From: an uncultured Steroidobacter sp.
GTDB taxonomy: Bacteria > Pseudomonadota > Gammaproteobacteria > Steroidobacterales > Steroidobacteraceae
Direction of reading: 5' to 3'
Assembly: GCF_937958065.1 (NCBI RefSeq)
Contig: NZ_CALFXI010000053.1
Location: 21,317-85,316, forward strand
Length of the DNA: 64,000 bases
Below are positions 18,653 through 27,685 of the stretch, one piece after another. How positions within the stretch are numbered: the first letter of the stretch is position 1; each line of letters begins with the position of its first letter. Below the pieces are notes generated by a model. It was not told the DNA's origin, searched no databases, and was given only the letters and a program-made list of their open reading frames with translations. A program made the position numbers and the translations under genes.

Positions 18653-19435
18653 TCATTTGCCGCTCCATTGCGGCACGCCCTTGTTCTTCGCCACGAAGTT
18701 CTGCACGCCTCGCTTGAAGTCCTCGCTGCCATAGACCTGCTCGATCAGATCGTCGACGTTCGGCAGATTCGCGGAGCTCAAGCGGCGGATCATCTCTTTG
18801 CTGGCGCGGGTCGTGAGCGGCGCATTCGAAACGGCGCGCTGGCAAAGCGTCTCCACCGCCGCATCCAGGCCACCGGCCTCGACGACGTTGTAGAGCACGC
18901 CCTTGCTCATCATTTCCTGGGCAGAGACGACTTCTCCGAGCAGTAACATTCGCTTTGCCATGGTGACGCCGATCGCGCCCGCGATTCGGGCGCAGCTGCT
19001 CATGGAAAGGCAATTGCCGATGGTTCGACCCAGTGGCGATGCGAAGCGCGCATCGGGAGTCGCAATACGAATGTCGGCGGCGCTGAAAATGTTCAATCCG
19101 CCCCCCACGGCCCAGCCCTCGATGATGGCAATGGTCGTTACCGGCAGCGCATCGACGGCGGCCATGCACTCGTCGATGTGACGCTCGTAAGCGATGCCGT
19201 CCCGACCCGAGGTGAATCCGACGAAGCCGCTGATGTCCGTACCGGAAATGAACGCCTTGCCGCCCACGCCGCGAAACGTTACGACACGCACGCTGGAGTC
19301 TTGCGCAATGTCTCTGCAAACATCGCGCAGGTCGCACCACATCTGATGCGTCAACGCATTGTGGGCCGATGGATTGTCGAACGAGATCTGCGCGATCGCG
19401 TCGCGTTTCTCGTAAACCAGCCTGCCTTCACTCAT
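18653..19435 (-). CDS. Enoyl-CoA hydratase/isomerase family protein
   Basis: The protein is 260 aa from the ATG at 19435, preceded by GAGGG; an ATG at 19450 that overlaps the CoA-transferase stop (ATGA) is the alternative. Crotonase features are VVTFRGVGGKAFISGTDI (first oxyanion region), IAIIEGWAVGGGLNIFSAAD (second, with GGG) and FASPLGRTIGNCLS. The catalytic Glu usually found after the oxyanion strand is not obvious in SPLGRTIGNCL, so the reaction may not be a simple hydration. It is downstream of the CaiB-type gene. Confidence 0.85.
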   Translation of the reverse strand: MSEGRLVYEKRDAIAQISFDNPSAHNALTHQMWCDLRDVCRDIAQDSSVRVVTFRGVGGKAFISGTDISGFVGFTSGRDGIAYERHIDECMAAVDALPVTTIAIIEGWAVGGGLNIFSAADIRIATPDARFASPLGRTIGNCLSMSSCARIAGAIGVTMAKRMLLLGEVVSAQEMMSKGVLYNVVEAGGLDAAVETLCQRAVSNAPLTTRASKEMIRRLSSANLPNVDDLIEQVYGSEDFKRGVQNFVAKNKGVPQWSGK

Positions 19436-19446
19436 GGCGCTAGCCC

Positions 19447-20682
19447 TCATTGTCCGTCGGATTGCAGCAGCCCCTGTTCGATCAGCTCGCGACGAATCTC
19501 ATCGCCATGCTGGTCGAGCAAAGGCGGCGCGTAGCGCACCCGCTGCGGCGTGCCCCGCATTTTGACCGGAAATCCGAGCGCGCGGAACGAGCCCTCCACG
19601 GGATGTGGGATATCCATGACCATCTCGCGCGCCGCTACGTGGTCGGTCGCGAGTGCCTGCTCGTAATTGTAAATTGGACCGGCCGGAACGCCGGCGGCCA
19701 ACAACGCCTCGACCCACTCGTGCACCGTGCGCGTTGCCAGCGTCGGCCGCAACGCCTCGATCAACTCGACGCGGTGGGTCACTCGCAGGGCGTTGGTTGC
19801 GAATCGGGGATCCGAATTCAATTCCGGCCGCTGCACCACCTCGAGGAACGTGAGCCAGAGCTTCTGATTGGCCGCCCCGATGACGAAGTATCCGTCCGAG
19901 GCGCGTACGGCCTGGTACGGCGCGGACATGCGATTCGCACTGCCGATCGGTTGCGGCGATTTGCCAGTGCCCCACAGCTCGGTCGTCTCCCACACCGACA
20001 ATCCCAGCGCCGCTTCCAGCAGCGAGGCATCGATGAACTGGCCACGACCGGATTTCTCTCTGCCGAGCAACGCGCTGAGAATGCCGTAGGTCGCAAACAA
20101 CCCGGCGCCCAGGTCCGCGACCGGAATGCCGTTCTTGACCGGCTCGTGTCCGGGCAGCCCCGTGGCGCTCAACGCGCCGGACATCGCCTGCGCGATCAGA
20201 TCGAATCCAGGACGCTGCGCCCAAGGGCCGGTCTGACCGAATCCGGAAATGCTTGCGTAGACCAGCCGCGGATTGATTTTGGACAATGCCTCGTAGTCCA
20301 TGCCAAGGCGCGCGGCGACGCCGGGGCGCGCGTTCTCCACCAACACGTCCGCGGTTTTCACCAGCGCGTAGAGCACATCGCGATCGGCGGGATCCTTCAG
20401 ATCGAGCGCGATGCTGCGCTTGTTGCGATTCAGCGCGAGAAAACCCGGACTGTCCTCGCCCTTGAGGCGGAAGCCCATCGAGTGCCGCGTGGAGTCGCCG
20501 AGCTTCGGTGGCTCGATCTTGATGACATCGGCCCCCATGTCGCCCAACAACATGCAACAGAAGGGCCCGGCCATCACTTGCGTGATGTCCAGCACGCGAA
20601 TTCCCGCCAGCGGCAAATTCGCGCTCTCGCTCTGAGTCGATGTATCCACGGTCCCTCTCAACTGCGAAACGATGTTCGTCAT
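19447..20682 (-). CDS. CaiB/BaiF-family CoA-transferase
   Basis: The protein is 411 aa from the ATG at 20682, which overlaps the MFS stop (TGATG). Class III CoA-transferase signatures are VLDITQVMAGPFCCMLLGDMG, VIKIEPP and RNKRSIALDLKDP. The catalytic Asp161 is in RPGFDLIAQAMSG. These enzymes move CoA between organic acids, often from succinyl-CoA or formyl-CoA. The linked enoyl-CoA hydratase and MFS suggest import of an acid, its activation to a CoA ester, and crotonase-type processing. Confidence 0.9.
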   Translation of the reverse strand: MTNIVSQLRGTVDTSTQSESANLPLAGIRVLDITQVMAGPFCCMLLGDMGADVIKIEPPKLGDSTRHSMGFRLKGEDSPGFLALNRNKRSIALDLKDPADRDVLYALVKTADVLVENARPGVAARLGMDYEALSKINPRLVYASISGFGQTGPWAQRPGFDLIAQAMSGALSATGLPGHEPVKNGIPVADLGAGLFATYGILSALLGREKSGRGQFIDASLLEAALGLSVWETTELWGTGKSPQPIGSANRMSAPYQAVRASDGYFVIGAANQKLWLTFLEVVQRPELNSDPRFATNALRVTHRVELIEALRPTLATRTVHEWVEALLAAGVPAGPIYNYEQALATDHVAAREMVMDIPHPVEGSFRALGFPVKMRGTPQRVRYAPPLLDQHGDEIRRELIEQGLLQSDGQ

Positions 20683-21989
20683 CACGTCTTTTCAAGATGC
20701 CGCGTCGGATCGACCAGCAGCCACGCGAAGGCGCCAATGACCGCGAGCGCCGCCGCCACGAAGAAGGCGGCTTTCCATCCCAGCGCGGCGGCGATCCAGG
20801 GCGTGAGCGACGCCGTGATGGCTCCGCCCACCTGACATCCCATGTTCATCACGCCGGCGACCACGCCTGCATGCGGGCCGGCGAAATCCGCGGTCACCGA
20901 CCAGTACGCGCTCTGTGAAAGATAGATCGCACCGGCCCCGCCAGCGAGGATCACGGTCGCGACGCCGGCACTGTCGGCGATGGATCCCAACACCAGGAAG
21001 ATCGCGGTCAACAACAATGCCACGGCCGGCAGAGCACAGCGACCCCATCGCAATCCGTGGCGCTTGACTACGGCATCGTTGATCACGCCCCCGAGCAGAC
21101 AACAAACCGTCATGGCGATGAACGGCAGCATGCTGAAGAGCGCGCTGGTCTTCAGATTCAATCCGCGAACTTCCGCCAGGTAGATAAAGAACCAGCTGAA
21201 AAAAATCCACACCACGTAGCCGAACGTGAAATAGCTGATCGTGAGTGCCCAGACGTCACGGTTGGCAAAAATGCGCCGCCACGGAATGGGTGGTTTCTCG
21301 GCGGGCGTGGAAGCATCGATGCCCGCGCGAATCTGCGCAAGCTCAGCATCGGAAATGCGCGGGTGATCGTCGGGCCGGTCACGAGCTGCCACATACCAGA
21401 TGAGTCCCGCAATACACCCGACGACAGCGCAGAACCAGAAAGACGCGCGCCAGCCGTGAGATTCGATGATCGCGGTCAACAGCGGCGGTGTGAGACCCGC
21501 ACCCGCGCCGACGCCCGCGAATATCCAACCATTGGCTTTGCCGCGTTCATGCACGGGGACCCACCGGGCCACGAATTGGTTGGCCGCGGGATAGATCACC
21601 GATTCGCCCACTCCCAACCCGAATCGCACCAGGATGAGCGCAATCAATGCATGACTTGCGGCCGGCGAAACGATCGCGGTCAGCGCGGTGAATACGCCCC
21701 ACCACAGCACCCCGAGCGTCAGGATGTTTCTTGGTCCGAGGCGCACCGCCAGCCAGCCGGCGGGAATCTGAAATCCCGCGTACCCGATCAGGAATGCGCT
21801 GAAGACCCAGCCCAATTGAATCTGGCTCAGGCCGTACTCCTGCGCAAGTGCCACGCCCGCAATGGAAATGTTGGTGCGGTCGAGGAAGGCGACCGTGCTG
21901 AGAAGAAACAGCACGAACACTAATAAGTAGCGCACCGGGATGCCGGCGGGCCGAGCCAACTGTCGTACTTTTGTTGCCGGGGCTATCAT
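20682..21989 (-). CDS. MFS transporter, anion:cation symporter type (second copy)
   Basis: The protein is 435 aa from the ATG at 21989. The longer open frame upstream is the complement of the cupin gene and was rejected. It has 12 TM helices with FLDRTNISIAGVALAQEYG, PAGWLAVRLGPRN and FGLGVGESVIYPAANQF, the same family as the first MFS of this island. No Shine-Dalgarno site is evident, and the start codon itself lies in AT-rich operator-like repeat O3, so a downstream GTG before RYLLVFVL could be the real start. It is first in the leftward MFS-CaiB-hydratase operon. Confidence 0.83.
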   Translation of the reverse strand: MIAPATKVRQLARPAGIPVRYLLVFVLFLLSTVAFLDRTNISIAGVALAQEYGLSQIQLGWVFSAFLIGYAGFQIPAGWLAVRLGPRNILTLGVLWWGVFTALTAIVSPAASHALIALILVRFGLGVGESVIYPAANQFVARWVPVHERGKANGWIFAGVGAGAGLTPPLLTAIIESHGWRASFWFCAVVGCIAGLIWYVAARDRPDDHPRISDAELAQIRAGIDASTPAEKPPIPWRRIFANRDVWALTISYFTFGYVVWIFFSWFFIYLAEVRGLNLKTSALFSMLPFIAMTVCCLLGGVINDAVVKRHGLRWGRCALPAVALLLTAIFLVLGSIADSAGVATVILAGGAGAIYLSQSAYWSVTADFAGPHAGVVAGVMNMGCQVGGAITASLTPWIAAALGWKAAFFVAAALAVIGAFAWLLVDPTRHLEKT

Positions 21990-22016
21990 ATCGTATATGC
22001 TATCGGATATGGTATG
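21983..22016. promoter_or_regulatory. Candidate GntR operator O3
   Basis: AT-rich repeats (CTATCATATCGTATATG at 21983-21999, then CTATCGGATATGGTAT) resemble O1 and O2. On the complement, ATATCCGATAG compares with ATATCCTATCG of O1. The site lies between the divergent MFS and cupin genes and overlaps the proposed MFS start codon. Confidence 0.45.
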
Positions 22017-22064
22017 GGACAACAACGCCGCGGACGCAGATTCGCGGTCAAGGGGGAAGAGCGC

Positions 22065-22961
22065 GTGACCAGCCGGGCCTTCATTGCATCGCTGCTCGTG
22101 TCCGCCGCGACGTTTGCGGCCGACGCGCCATTGGAACAACGGATCGCCCACACCGATCCGGCGAGCTTTCGCGCACTGACGGGCGTGCACGGTGGCGCGG
22201 GCTCGATGAGTTTCGGTGCGCTGCTCGGCACCGATGCCCTCAGCACCAATCTGATCTTTCTTCATCGCGGCGTGATCCAGCCCCGCAGCGGCATCGGCCA
22301 GCACTTTCACAATTATTGCGAAGAGATGTTCGTCATCCTCGATGGCGAAGCCGAATTCACGATCAACGGCCGCACTTCCCTGCTCAAGGGCCCGGCCGGC
22401 GCCCCCAACCGACAGGGCCAGTCGCATGCAATCTACAACCCGACCGATCGACCCGTGCAGTGGCTGAACATCAACGTCGGCACCTCGAAGACCTACGATG
22501 CATTCGATCTTGGCGACCCGCGCGTGGGGGTGCCGCTCGATCCGGTGCCACAGTTCATTTCCATGCGGCTCGATCGCGCGTTGCTGAAGCCCATCGACGC
22601 GAAGAACGGGGGCAAGGGTCGCGTTCAATATCGCCGCGTGCTCGAACCGAGCGTGTTCTTCACCACCTGGTCCTACGTCGATCACCTGCTACTGCCGCCA
22701 GGCACGAGCGTCGGGCCGGAGCGCCTGGCGGATATGAGCGAGATGTATTACGTCATCGCCGGCACTGGCACGGTAAATGTCGGCGCCGAACGCGCCACCC
22801 TGCGCAGCGGTGACGCCATCGCGATCGAGCTCGACGAATCCAAATCCTTCAGTAACGACAGCGCCGCGCCACTGGAGCTGATGATCGTCGGCGTCGCGCG
22901 CGATATGGCGGCAAAGACCGCCCTGCTCCACCAGCCTCGGCCCCCACGGAAACAACAATGA
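22065..22961 (+). CDS. Double-cupin protein, exported
   Basis: The protein is 298 aa from the GTG at 22065, which has AGGGGGAAGA upstream; the earlier ATG at 22014 lacks this. The signal peptide runs to about residue 20 (SAATFAADAP). The first cupin has metal-type residues His80, His82, Glu86 or Glu87 (QHFHNYCEEMFV) and His121. The second cupin (LLPPGTSVGPERLADMSEMYYV, DAIAIE) has lost the His ligands. A dioxygenase or isomerase role for the first domain is possible. The stop overlaps the start of the PQQ-dehydrogenase gene (ATGA). Confidence 0.82.
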   Translation: MTSRAFIASLLVSAATFAADAPLEQRIAHTDPASFRALTGVHGGAGSMSFGALLGTDALSTNLIFLHRGVIQPRSGIGQHFHNYCEEMFVILDGEAEFTINGRTSLLKGPAGAPNRQGQSHAIYNPTDRPVQWLNINVGTSKTYDAFDLGDPRVGVPLDPVPQFISMRLDRALLKPIDAKNGGKGRVQYRRVLEPSVFFTTWSYVDHLLLPPGTSVGPERLADMSEMYYVIAGTGTVNVGAERATLRSGDAIAIELDESKSFSNDSAAPLELMIVGVARDMAAKTALLHQPRPPRKQQ

Positions 22962-24853
22962 AGCGAACGATCGTCACCGCCGCCATCGGCGCCCTGATGA
23001 CTGCGTGCACCAGCACGCCCGTCTCGGTCGACTGGCCGACCTATCATCGAGACGCCGGCGGCGCGCGCTTTTCACCCCTCGACCAGATCACGCCGGCCAA
23101 CGTTGCCAAACTGCAGGTTGCCTGGACGTATCACATGCGCCCGGCAAGCACGACACCGCAGCCGCCCTCCAGCGATTCCGGCGCCGAGATACCGATCCGT
23201 CGCAGCCGCTTCATTCCGTCGGAGGCAACCCCGCTGGTGGTGAACGGGCGAATGTTCGTATCGACGCCGTACGGACGAGTCGTGGCGCTGGATCCGGACA
23301 CCGGCCGCGAGCTGTGGGTCTACGAATTGCCGAATCACGATCAGCCTTCCACACGCGGTGTCGAGTACTGGCCGGGCATGGACGACGCGGAGCCCGCGAT
23401 CTTCTTCGGCACTCGCAGCGGCAAGCTCATCAAGCTGTCCGCGGCCACCGGCCAGCCGATCGCGAGCTTCGGTCAGGCCGGCCTCGTCGACATGAAAACT
23501 CCCGAAGTGATGAATGGCTCGCCCCGCGCGCCGCTGGGCATGAGCTCCCCGCCGCTGACCTATAAGAATCTCGTGATCACCGGCTCGCGCGTGCAGGAAA
23601 CGCCGTCGCTGGGCGCATCGGGCGACGTGCGCGCCTGGGATGCGCGCACCGGTCAACTCGTGTGGACATTCCACACCGTGCCCCGGCCCGGTGAAGTTGG
23701 CCACGACACCTGGGAAGGCGACAGCTGGAAGAAACGTTCTGGCGTGAATGTGTGGACGTCGCTGGTGCTCGATGCGGAGCGCGGCATCGTGTACCTGCCC
23801 GTCGGCGCGCCGGCGTTCGATCGCTGGGGCGGCGATCGCAAAGGCGCCAATCTTTTCAGCAACTCCATCGTCGCGGTCGAGGCCGCCACCGGCAAGTATC
23901 TGTGGCATTTCCAGACCGTGCATCACGACATCTGGGATCTCGATCTGCCCGCCGCCACGCTCGTGGACGTGAAAAAGAACGGCAGGACCGTTCCCGCAAT
24001 CGCGGTCATGAACAAGACCGCGATGCTGTTCCTGCTCGACCGGGTCACCGGCGAGCCCCTCTACGAGGTCAAGGAAGTGCCGGTGCCGACGGAGACGGAC
24101 ATTCCTGATGAAGCCCCCTGGCCCACGCAGCCGATGCCGGTCGCTCCGCCACCGCTCGCACGACTCGAGTTCAAGATGTCCGATCTTGCGGATCTCACGC
24201 CGGAACACCGGGCCTACTGCGAGCAACTGATCCGCGAAAAGAACATCGTCGAGAGTCGCGCTTTTCAGCCGTTGCGGGGCGACGCCGCTGTCGCGAGCTT
24301 TCCCGGCAGCCTGGGAGGCATCGATTGGGGCGGCGGAGCGTTCGACTCGCGCCTCGGCTATTTCATCGTCAACATCAACGAGTTGGCAAGTCCACAGCAG
24401 CTCGCGAAGCGACCCGACGGTTCCTGGGGTCTGAAGGACGGCTATGTGTACTTCTGGAACCCTGAGACGCGACTGCCCTGCCAGCAACCGCCCTGGGGCA
24501 GCCTGGTCGCAGTGGATGTCAACACTGGAAAGATCGCGTGGCGCTCCACTCTCGGCGTCAGCGACAACCTGCCCGAGCACCTGAAGAACACCGGTCGCAT
24601 CAGCGCGGGCGGCCCCATCGTCACGGCCAGTGGGCTGACCTTCATCGGTGCCACGGACGACAACCGCATCCGAGCGTTCGACACCCGCACCGGCGCGGAA
24701 TTGTGGAGCTTCAGGCTGCCCGCATCGATCTACGGCACTCCGATCACGTATCGGGGCAAGAACGGCAAGCAGTTCGTTGCAGCCGTCAACACCGGTGGGT
24801 TCGCGGGCAGTCCGGTCGAGAGCGACACGGTGACCACGTTCGCACTCCCATAA
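22958..24853 (+). CDS. PQQ-type quinoprotein dehydrogenase-like lipoprotein
   Basis: The protein is 631 aa, with a lipobox LMTAC (Cys17). The eight-bladed propeller pattern includes WPTYHRDAGGARFSPLDQI, VVNGRMFVSTPYGRVVALDPDTGRELW, HHDIWDLDLPAATLV and a C-terminal TRTGAELWSFRLPASIYGTPITYRGKNGKQ, as in membrane glucose and quinate/shikimate dehydrogenases and other PQQ enzymes. There is no N-terminal multi-TM domain and no fused haem; the small cytochrome gene that follows probably supplies it. It starts inside the cupin stop codon. The likely role is periplasmic oxidation of a sugar or cyclic alcohol; no PQQ synthesis genes are in the window. Confidence 0.86.
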   Translation: MKRTIVTAAIGALMTACTSTPVSVDWPTYHRDAGGARFSPLDQITPANVAKLQVAWTYHMRPASTTPQPPSSDSGAEIPIRRSRFIPSEATPLVVNGRMFVSTPYGRVVALDPDTGRELWVYELPNHDQPSTRGVEYWPGMDDAEPAIFFGTRSGKLIKLSAATGQPIASFGQAGLVDMKTPEVMNGSPRAPLGMSSPPLTYKNLVITGSRVQETPSLGASGDVRAWDARTGQLVWTFHTVPRPGEVGHDTWEGDSWKKRSGVNVWTSLVLDAERGIVYLPVGAPAFDRWGGDRKGANLFSNSIVAVEAATGKYLWHFQTVHHDIWDLDLPAATLVDVKKNGRTVPAIAVMNKTAMLFLLDRVTGEPLYEVKEVPVPTETDIPDEAPWPTQPMPVAPPPLARLEFKMSDLADLTPEHRAYCEQLIREKNIVESRAFQPLRGDAAVASFPGSLGGIDWGGGAFDSRLGYFIVNINELASPQQLAKRPDGSWGLKDGYVYFWNPETRLPCQQPPWGSLVAVDVNTGKIAWRSTLGVSDNLPEHLKNTGRISAGGPIVTASGLTFIGATDDNRIRAFDTRTGAELWSFRLPASIYGTPITYRGKNGKQFVAAVNTGGFAGSPVESDTVTTFALP

Positions 24854-24866
24854 GCGAAGGACGCCC

Positions 24867-25199
24867 ATGTTTCGTTCGACAACCCGCGCCCACCTGGCAA
24901 TGTTCGTCTCGCTCTTCGCGAGCGTGCCGCTCTGGGCGGATCCAGCGACGAGCGAGCCTCCCGCCGGCGAAGGCCTCGAGCTCATTCAGCGCAGCTGCAT
25001 CAGCTGCCACGACATCTACATGATCACCACCAGGCGCAAGACACCGCAGCAGTGGGCGGAGGTGATGGATTTGATGGCCGCCCGCGGCGCCGAGGTGACG
25101 CCGGAGGAAATGCAGATCATCGAGGAGTATCTGTCGCAGAACTTCTCCACCGCCACGGCCCAATCCGCGGCCACTAATGATTCGGCAACGAAGCAATGA
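24867..25199 (+). CDS. Small c-type cytochrome
   Basis: The protein is 110 aa with a signal peptide (ASVPLWAD) and one haem motif CISCH (Cys44, Cys47, His48). The following TTRRKTPQQWAEVMDLMAARGAEVTPEEMQIIEEYL is common in haem domains next to quinoproteins, including quinohaemoprotein amine dehydrogenase-like cytochromes. It likely accepts electrons from the upstream PQQ dehydrogenase. It overlaps the next gene's longest frame by 4 bases. Confidence 0.82.
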   Translation: MFRSTTRAHLAMFVSLFASVPLWADPATSEPPAGEGLELIQRSCISCHDIYMITTRRKTPQQWAEVMDLMAARGAEVTPEEMQIIEEYLSQNFSTATAQSAATNDSATKQ

Positions 25200-25213
25200 A
25201 TCGAGGAACGCTC

Positions 25214-25630
25214 ATGAACAGACGTCATTGGCTGAAATCTCTCGCCTACTTCAGCGCCGGCGCTGCCGCCGGCTCCGGCCCGTTGGCGAACGCCGCGAGC
25301 GAAACGAAGCGACCCATCGTCCTGTACTGCGACCTCGCCGTGGATCCCGCTCGCGAGCAGGAAATGCTCGATGCCTATCACAATCACTTCAAACCCGTCG
25401 CCCAGAAGCATCGCGGCTACATCGATCTGAAGATGCTGAAGCTGCGCAAGGTGATTCAAGGCGGCCCCGCGCCCGCGAAGAGCATCAACTATCGATTCCA
25501 GCTGACCTACGAAAGCGAGGAACTGCGCCAGAAATGGATCGCCTCCGAGGACCACGCGAAGTATTGGCCCATGATCGAGAACACCGTCGCCGACAAGGGC
25601 TATCTGGTGCTGCTCACGGACGCCGTCTGA
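25214..25630 (+). CDS. Small Tat-exported dimeric alpha/beta-barrel-like protein
   Basis: The protein is 138 aa from the ATG at 25214, which has CGAGGA at good spacing; an ATG at 25196 overlaps the cytochrome stop. The Tat-like signal is NRRHWLKSLAYFSAGAAAGS. The mature part (YCDLAVDPAREQEMLDAYHNHFKPVAQKHRGYIDLKMLKL) looks like an antibiotic-biosynthesis-monooxygenase/ferredoxin-like fold. Its function is unknown. It lies between the electron-transfer genes and the lactonase and is coupled to the latter (TGATG). Confidence 0.7.
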   Translation: MNRRHWLKSLAYFSAGAAAGSGPLANAASETKRPIVLYCDLAVDPAREQEMLDAYHNHFKPVAQKHRGYIDLKMLKLRKVIQGGPAPAKSINYRFQLTYESEELRQKWIASEDHAKYWPMIENTVADKGYLVLLTDAV

Positions 25631-26640
25631 TGAACGCCACTCTACGCACGCCATGGGCGTGGCTCCTCGCCGTGGCCTGCGTTGCCACTGCAAGCGCCGC
25701 CACCCCGGACACCGGCGCCACTCCCATCGAGCGACTGGATCCGGCCCTGGACGCCCTCATCGCGCCAGGCACACCGATCGAACGCGTCGCGACGGGATTC
25801 AAGTTCACCGAAGGCCCGATGTGGCGCGAGGGTCGGCTGTGGTTCTCCGATCTGCGCGCCAACAAAGTCTTCGCGGTGAACCGCAGTGGCAAAGTCGAGC
25901 TGCTCATCGAGCACGCCGGCGGCCTCGATCCCTTTCCGCCCGATTCTTACCTGGGCTCGAACGCAATGGTTACCGACAAGGACGGCTCGGTGCTGCTGGT
26001 CCAGCAAGGCGGACGCAAGATCGTGCGACTCGACGCGCAGCTCAAGCCCACCGTGGTGCTGGATCGCTACCAAGGCAAGAAGTTGAACAGCCCGAACGAT
26101 CTGGTGTTCGCACCGGACGGCTCGCTGTGGTTCACGGATCCGCCATTCGGCCTGCTCGGCATGGATAAGGATCCCGCCAAGGAGCTGTCGTTCAACGCCG
26201 TGTATCGCTACGCCGGCGGCAAGCTCGAACCCATCATCAAGGATCTGCCCTTGCCGAACGGTCTCGCCTTTTCACCGGACGGCAAAACGCTGTACGTCGC
26301 GAATTTTGGGCCCGAGCGATTCGTGAACGCGTACGACGTCGGAGCGGACGGCACGGTCGGCAAGGCGCGCGTGCTGATCAAATACGGCGCCGAGGAGCGG
26401 CGACCCGGCGGACCGGACGGCCTCAAAGTCGACAGCGCCGGGAACGTATGGACCACAGGCCCCGGCGGCATCCGCATCATCACGCCTGCTGGAAAAGTGC
26501 TCGGGCAGTTGGTGCTGCCGGAAGTGGCCGCGAATCTCGCATTCGCCGAGCAGGGCAAAGTGGCTTACATCACCGCCACATCGAGCATCTACAAACTGGC
26601 GTTGCGCACGGCTGGCACCATGCCGTTGTATCAACGCTGA
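25630..26640 (+). CDS. SMP-30/gluconolactonase-family lactonase, exported
   Basis: The protein is 336 aa from the ATG at 25630, which overlaps the preceding stop by one base. The signal peptide ends at ATASAATP. The six-bladed propeller has the SMP-30 metal and catalytic pattern: Glu in KFTEGPMW, Asn in KLNSPNDLVF and Asp in PDGLKVD. FSPDGKTLYVAN repeats the blade motif. It probably opens a lactone formed by the PQQ or GMC dehydrogenase of this island. Confidence 0.9.
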   Translation: MNATLRTPWAWLLAVACVATASAATPDTGATPIERLDPALDALIAPGTPIERVATGFKFTEGPMWREGRLWFSDLRANKVFAVNRSGKVELLIEHAGGLDPFPPDSYLGSNAMVTDKDGSVLLVQQGGRKIVRLDAQLKPTVVLDRYQGKKLNSPNDLVFAPDGSLWFTDPPFGLLGMDKDPAKELSFNAVYRYAGGKLEPIIKDLPLPNGLAFSPDGKTLYVANFGPERFVNAYDVGADGTVGKARVLIKYGAEERRPGGPDGLKVDSAGNVWTTGPGGIRIITPAGKVLGQLVLPEVAANLAFAEQGKVAYITATSSIYKLALRTAGTMPLYQR

Positions 26641-26666
26641 TACCTGACGAGCCAGGGGGATATGGC

Positions 26667-27608
26667 ATGAGAAAGTTCGACCCGTCGATGATCCGGCAGC
26701 TGACGTGCGTTCTGGCCGGATCGCTGATGTTCGCGACCGCGACGCTCGCGCAACAGCCATCGCGGCCGCAGCCCATCGTCGCTTGGTCGGCGCAGCCGGT
26801 GGAAGCGACACCTTGGACCGCGCCGAACAAGCCGCACTGGAAACTCTCCGAGGTCCTCGCGAAACATTCCGGTCAACGCAGCTGGCAGGAAGCCATCGTC
26901 AGCGATCGGGATTTCGTCGCGCGCTACATCAGCATGGCCCCCGGCGAGAAGACTCCGCGGCAGTTCTTCGCCGACGACCGGGTGTTCTGGATCGTGCAAT
27001 CGGGCCGCATGCGCGTGAGCATCGATGGCCAGGAGCCTTTCATTGCCACTAAAGGCTTCATGGTACAGGTGCCCTATCGCACGCCGTACAGCATCGACAC
27101 CGAGGGCTCCGAACCCTCGCTGCGCTTCGAGGTCACCGGCGCGCAAGCCGTGCCGCTCTATCCCATCGATACCACGCCGGCGCCGCTCGATGGCAAGAAG
27201 TATTTGAAGGTGAGCTACACGGGCCGCGGCGCTTACGACGAGATCAACAAACCCTACCTAGACTTCCTCAAGGAGGTGGTCAACGCCAACGGGCGCGGCG
27301 GCCCCTTCGTCAAGGACGACAAGACCTTCGCGAACATGATTCGTGGCCCGGGCCAGCCGCCGCCGCCGGCGACCAATCTCGGCCATTTCCATGTCGGCTA
27401 TTCCGAGTTCTGGCTGATTCTGGAAGGCAAGATCGATTACCAGATCGAAGGGGTTCCCTTCTTCACCGCCGAGGCCGGCGACGTCGTGTACGCGCCGCAA
27501 GGCCGCTGGCACCGCGCCAGCTTCGGCGGCACCGGCATGGCCACGCGCCTCGCCATCAACCCGCGGCCGGATGGAATGCACAACTTCCAGGCGCCGGAAA
27601 GCCACTGA
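26667..27608 (+). CDS. Cupin-domain protein, exported
   Basis: The protein is 313 aa from the ATG at 26667, preceded by AGGGGGATATGGC. The signal peptide ends at ATATLAQQP. The N-terminal domain has lost most metal ligands. The C-terminal cupin has LGHFHVGYSEFWLILEGKID and APQGRWHRASF, with His-x-His, Glu and His in the canonical order. It is not clearly homologous to the first cupin of the operon. The role could be isomerase, dioxygenase or ligand binding. Confidence 0.78.
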   Translation: MRKFDPSMIRQLTCVLAGSLMFATATLAQQPSRPQPIVAWSAQPVEATPWTAPNKPHWKLSEVLAKHSGQRSWQEAIVSDRDFVARYISMAPGEKTPRQFFADDRVFWIVQSGRMRVSIDGQEPFIATKGFMVQVPYRTPYSIDTEGSEPSLRFEVTGAQAVPLYPIDTTPAPLDGKKYLKVSYTGRGAYDEINKPYLDFLKEVVNANGRGGPFVKDDKTFANMIRGPGQPPPPATNLGHFHVGYSEFWLILEGKIDYQIEGVPFFTAEAGDVVYAPQGRWHRASFGGTGMATRLAINPRPDGMHNFQAPESH

Positions 27609-27622
27609 ACGTCGCTCTCGCC

Positions 27623-27642
27623 GAGGCGTCGCCAGACGCCTC
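27623..27642 (+). terminator. Hairpin between cupin and TonB receptor genes
   Basis: GAGGCGTC (27623-27630) and GACGCCTC (27635-27642) form an 8-bp stem with a GCCA loop, 15 bases after the cupin stop. No T-run follows, so it may attenuate rather than end transcription into the receptor gene. Confidence 0.45.
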
Positions 27643-27685
27643 CATTCAAGCACCCACAACAAACGTTCACACAGGGGGACTCGAC

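Noticed and set aside
22686..22958. Minus-strand frame opposite the cupin gene
   Set aside because: The plus-strand cupin has a signal peptide and metal residues; the opposite frame has none.
27656..27667. ACAACAAACGTT shared with the complement of the bkd upstream repeat
   Set aside because: A 12-base match is expected many times by chance in a window of this size.
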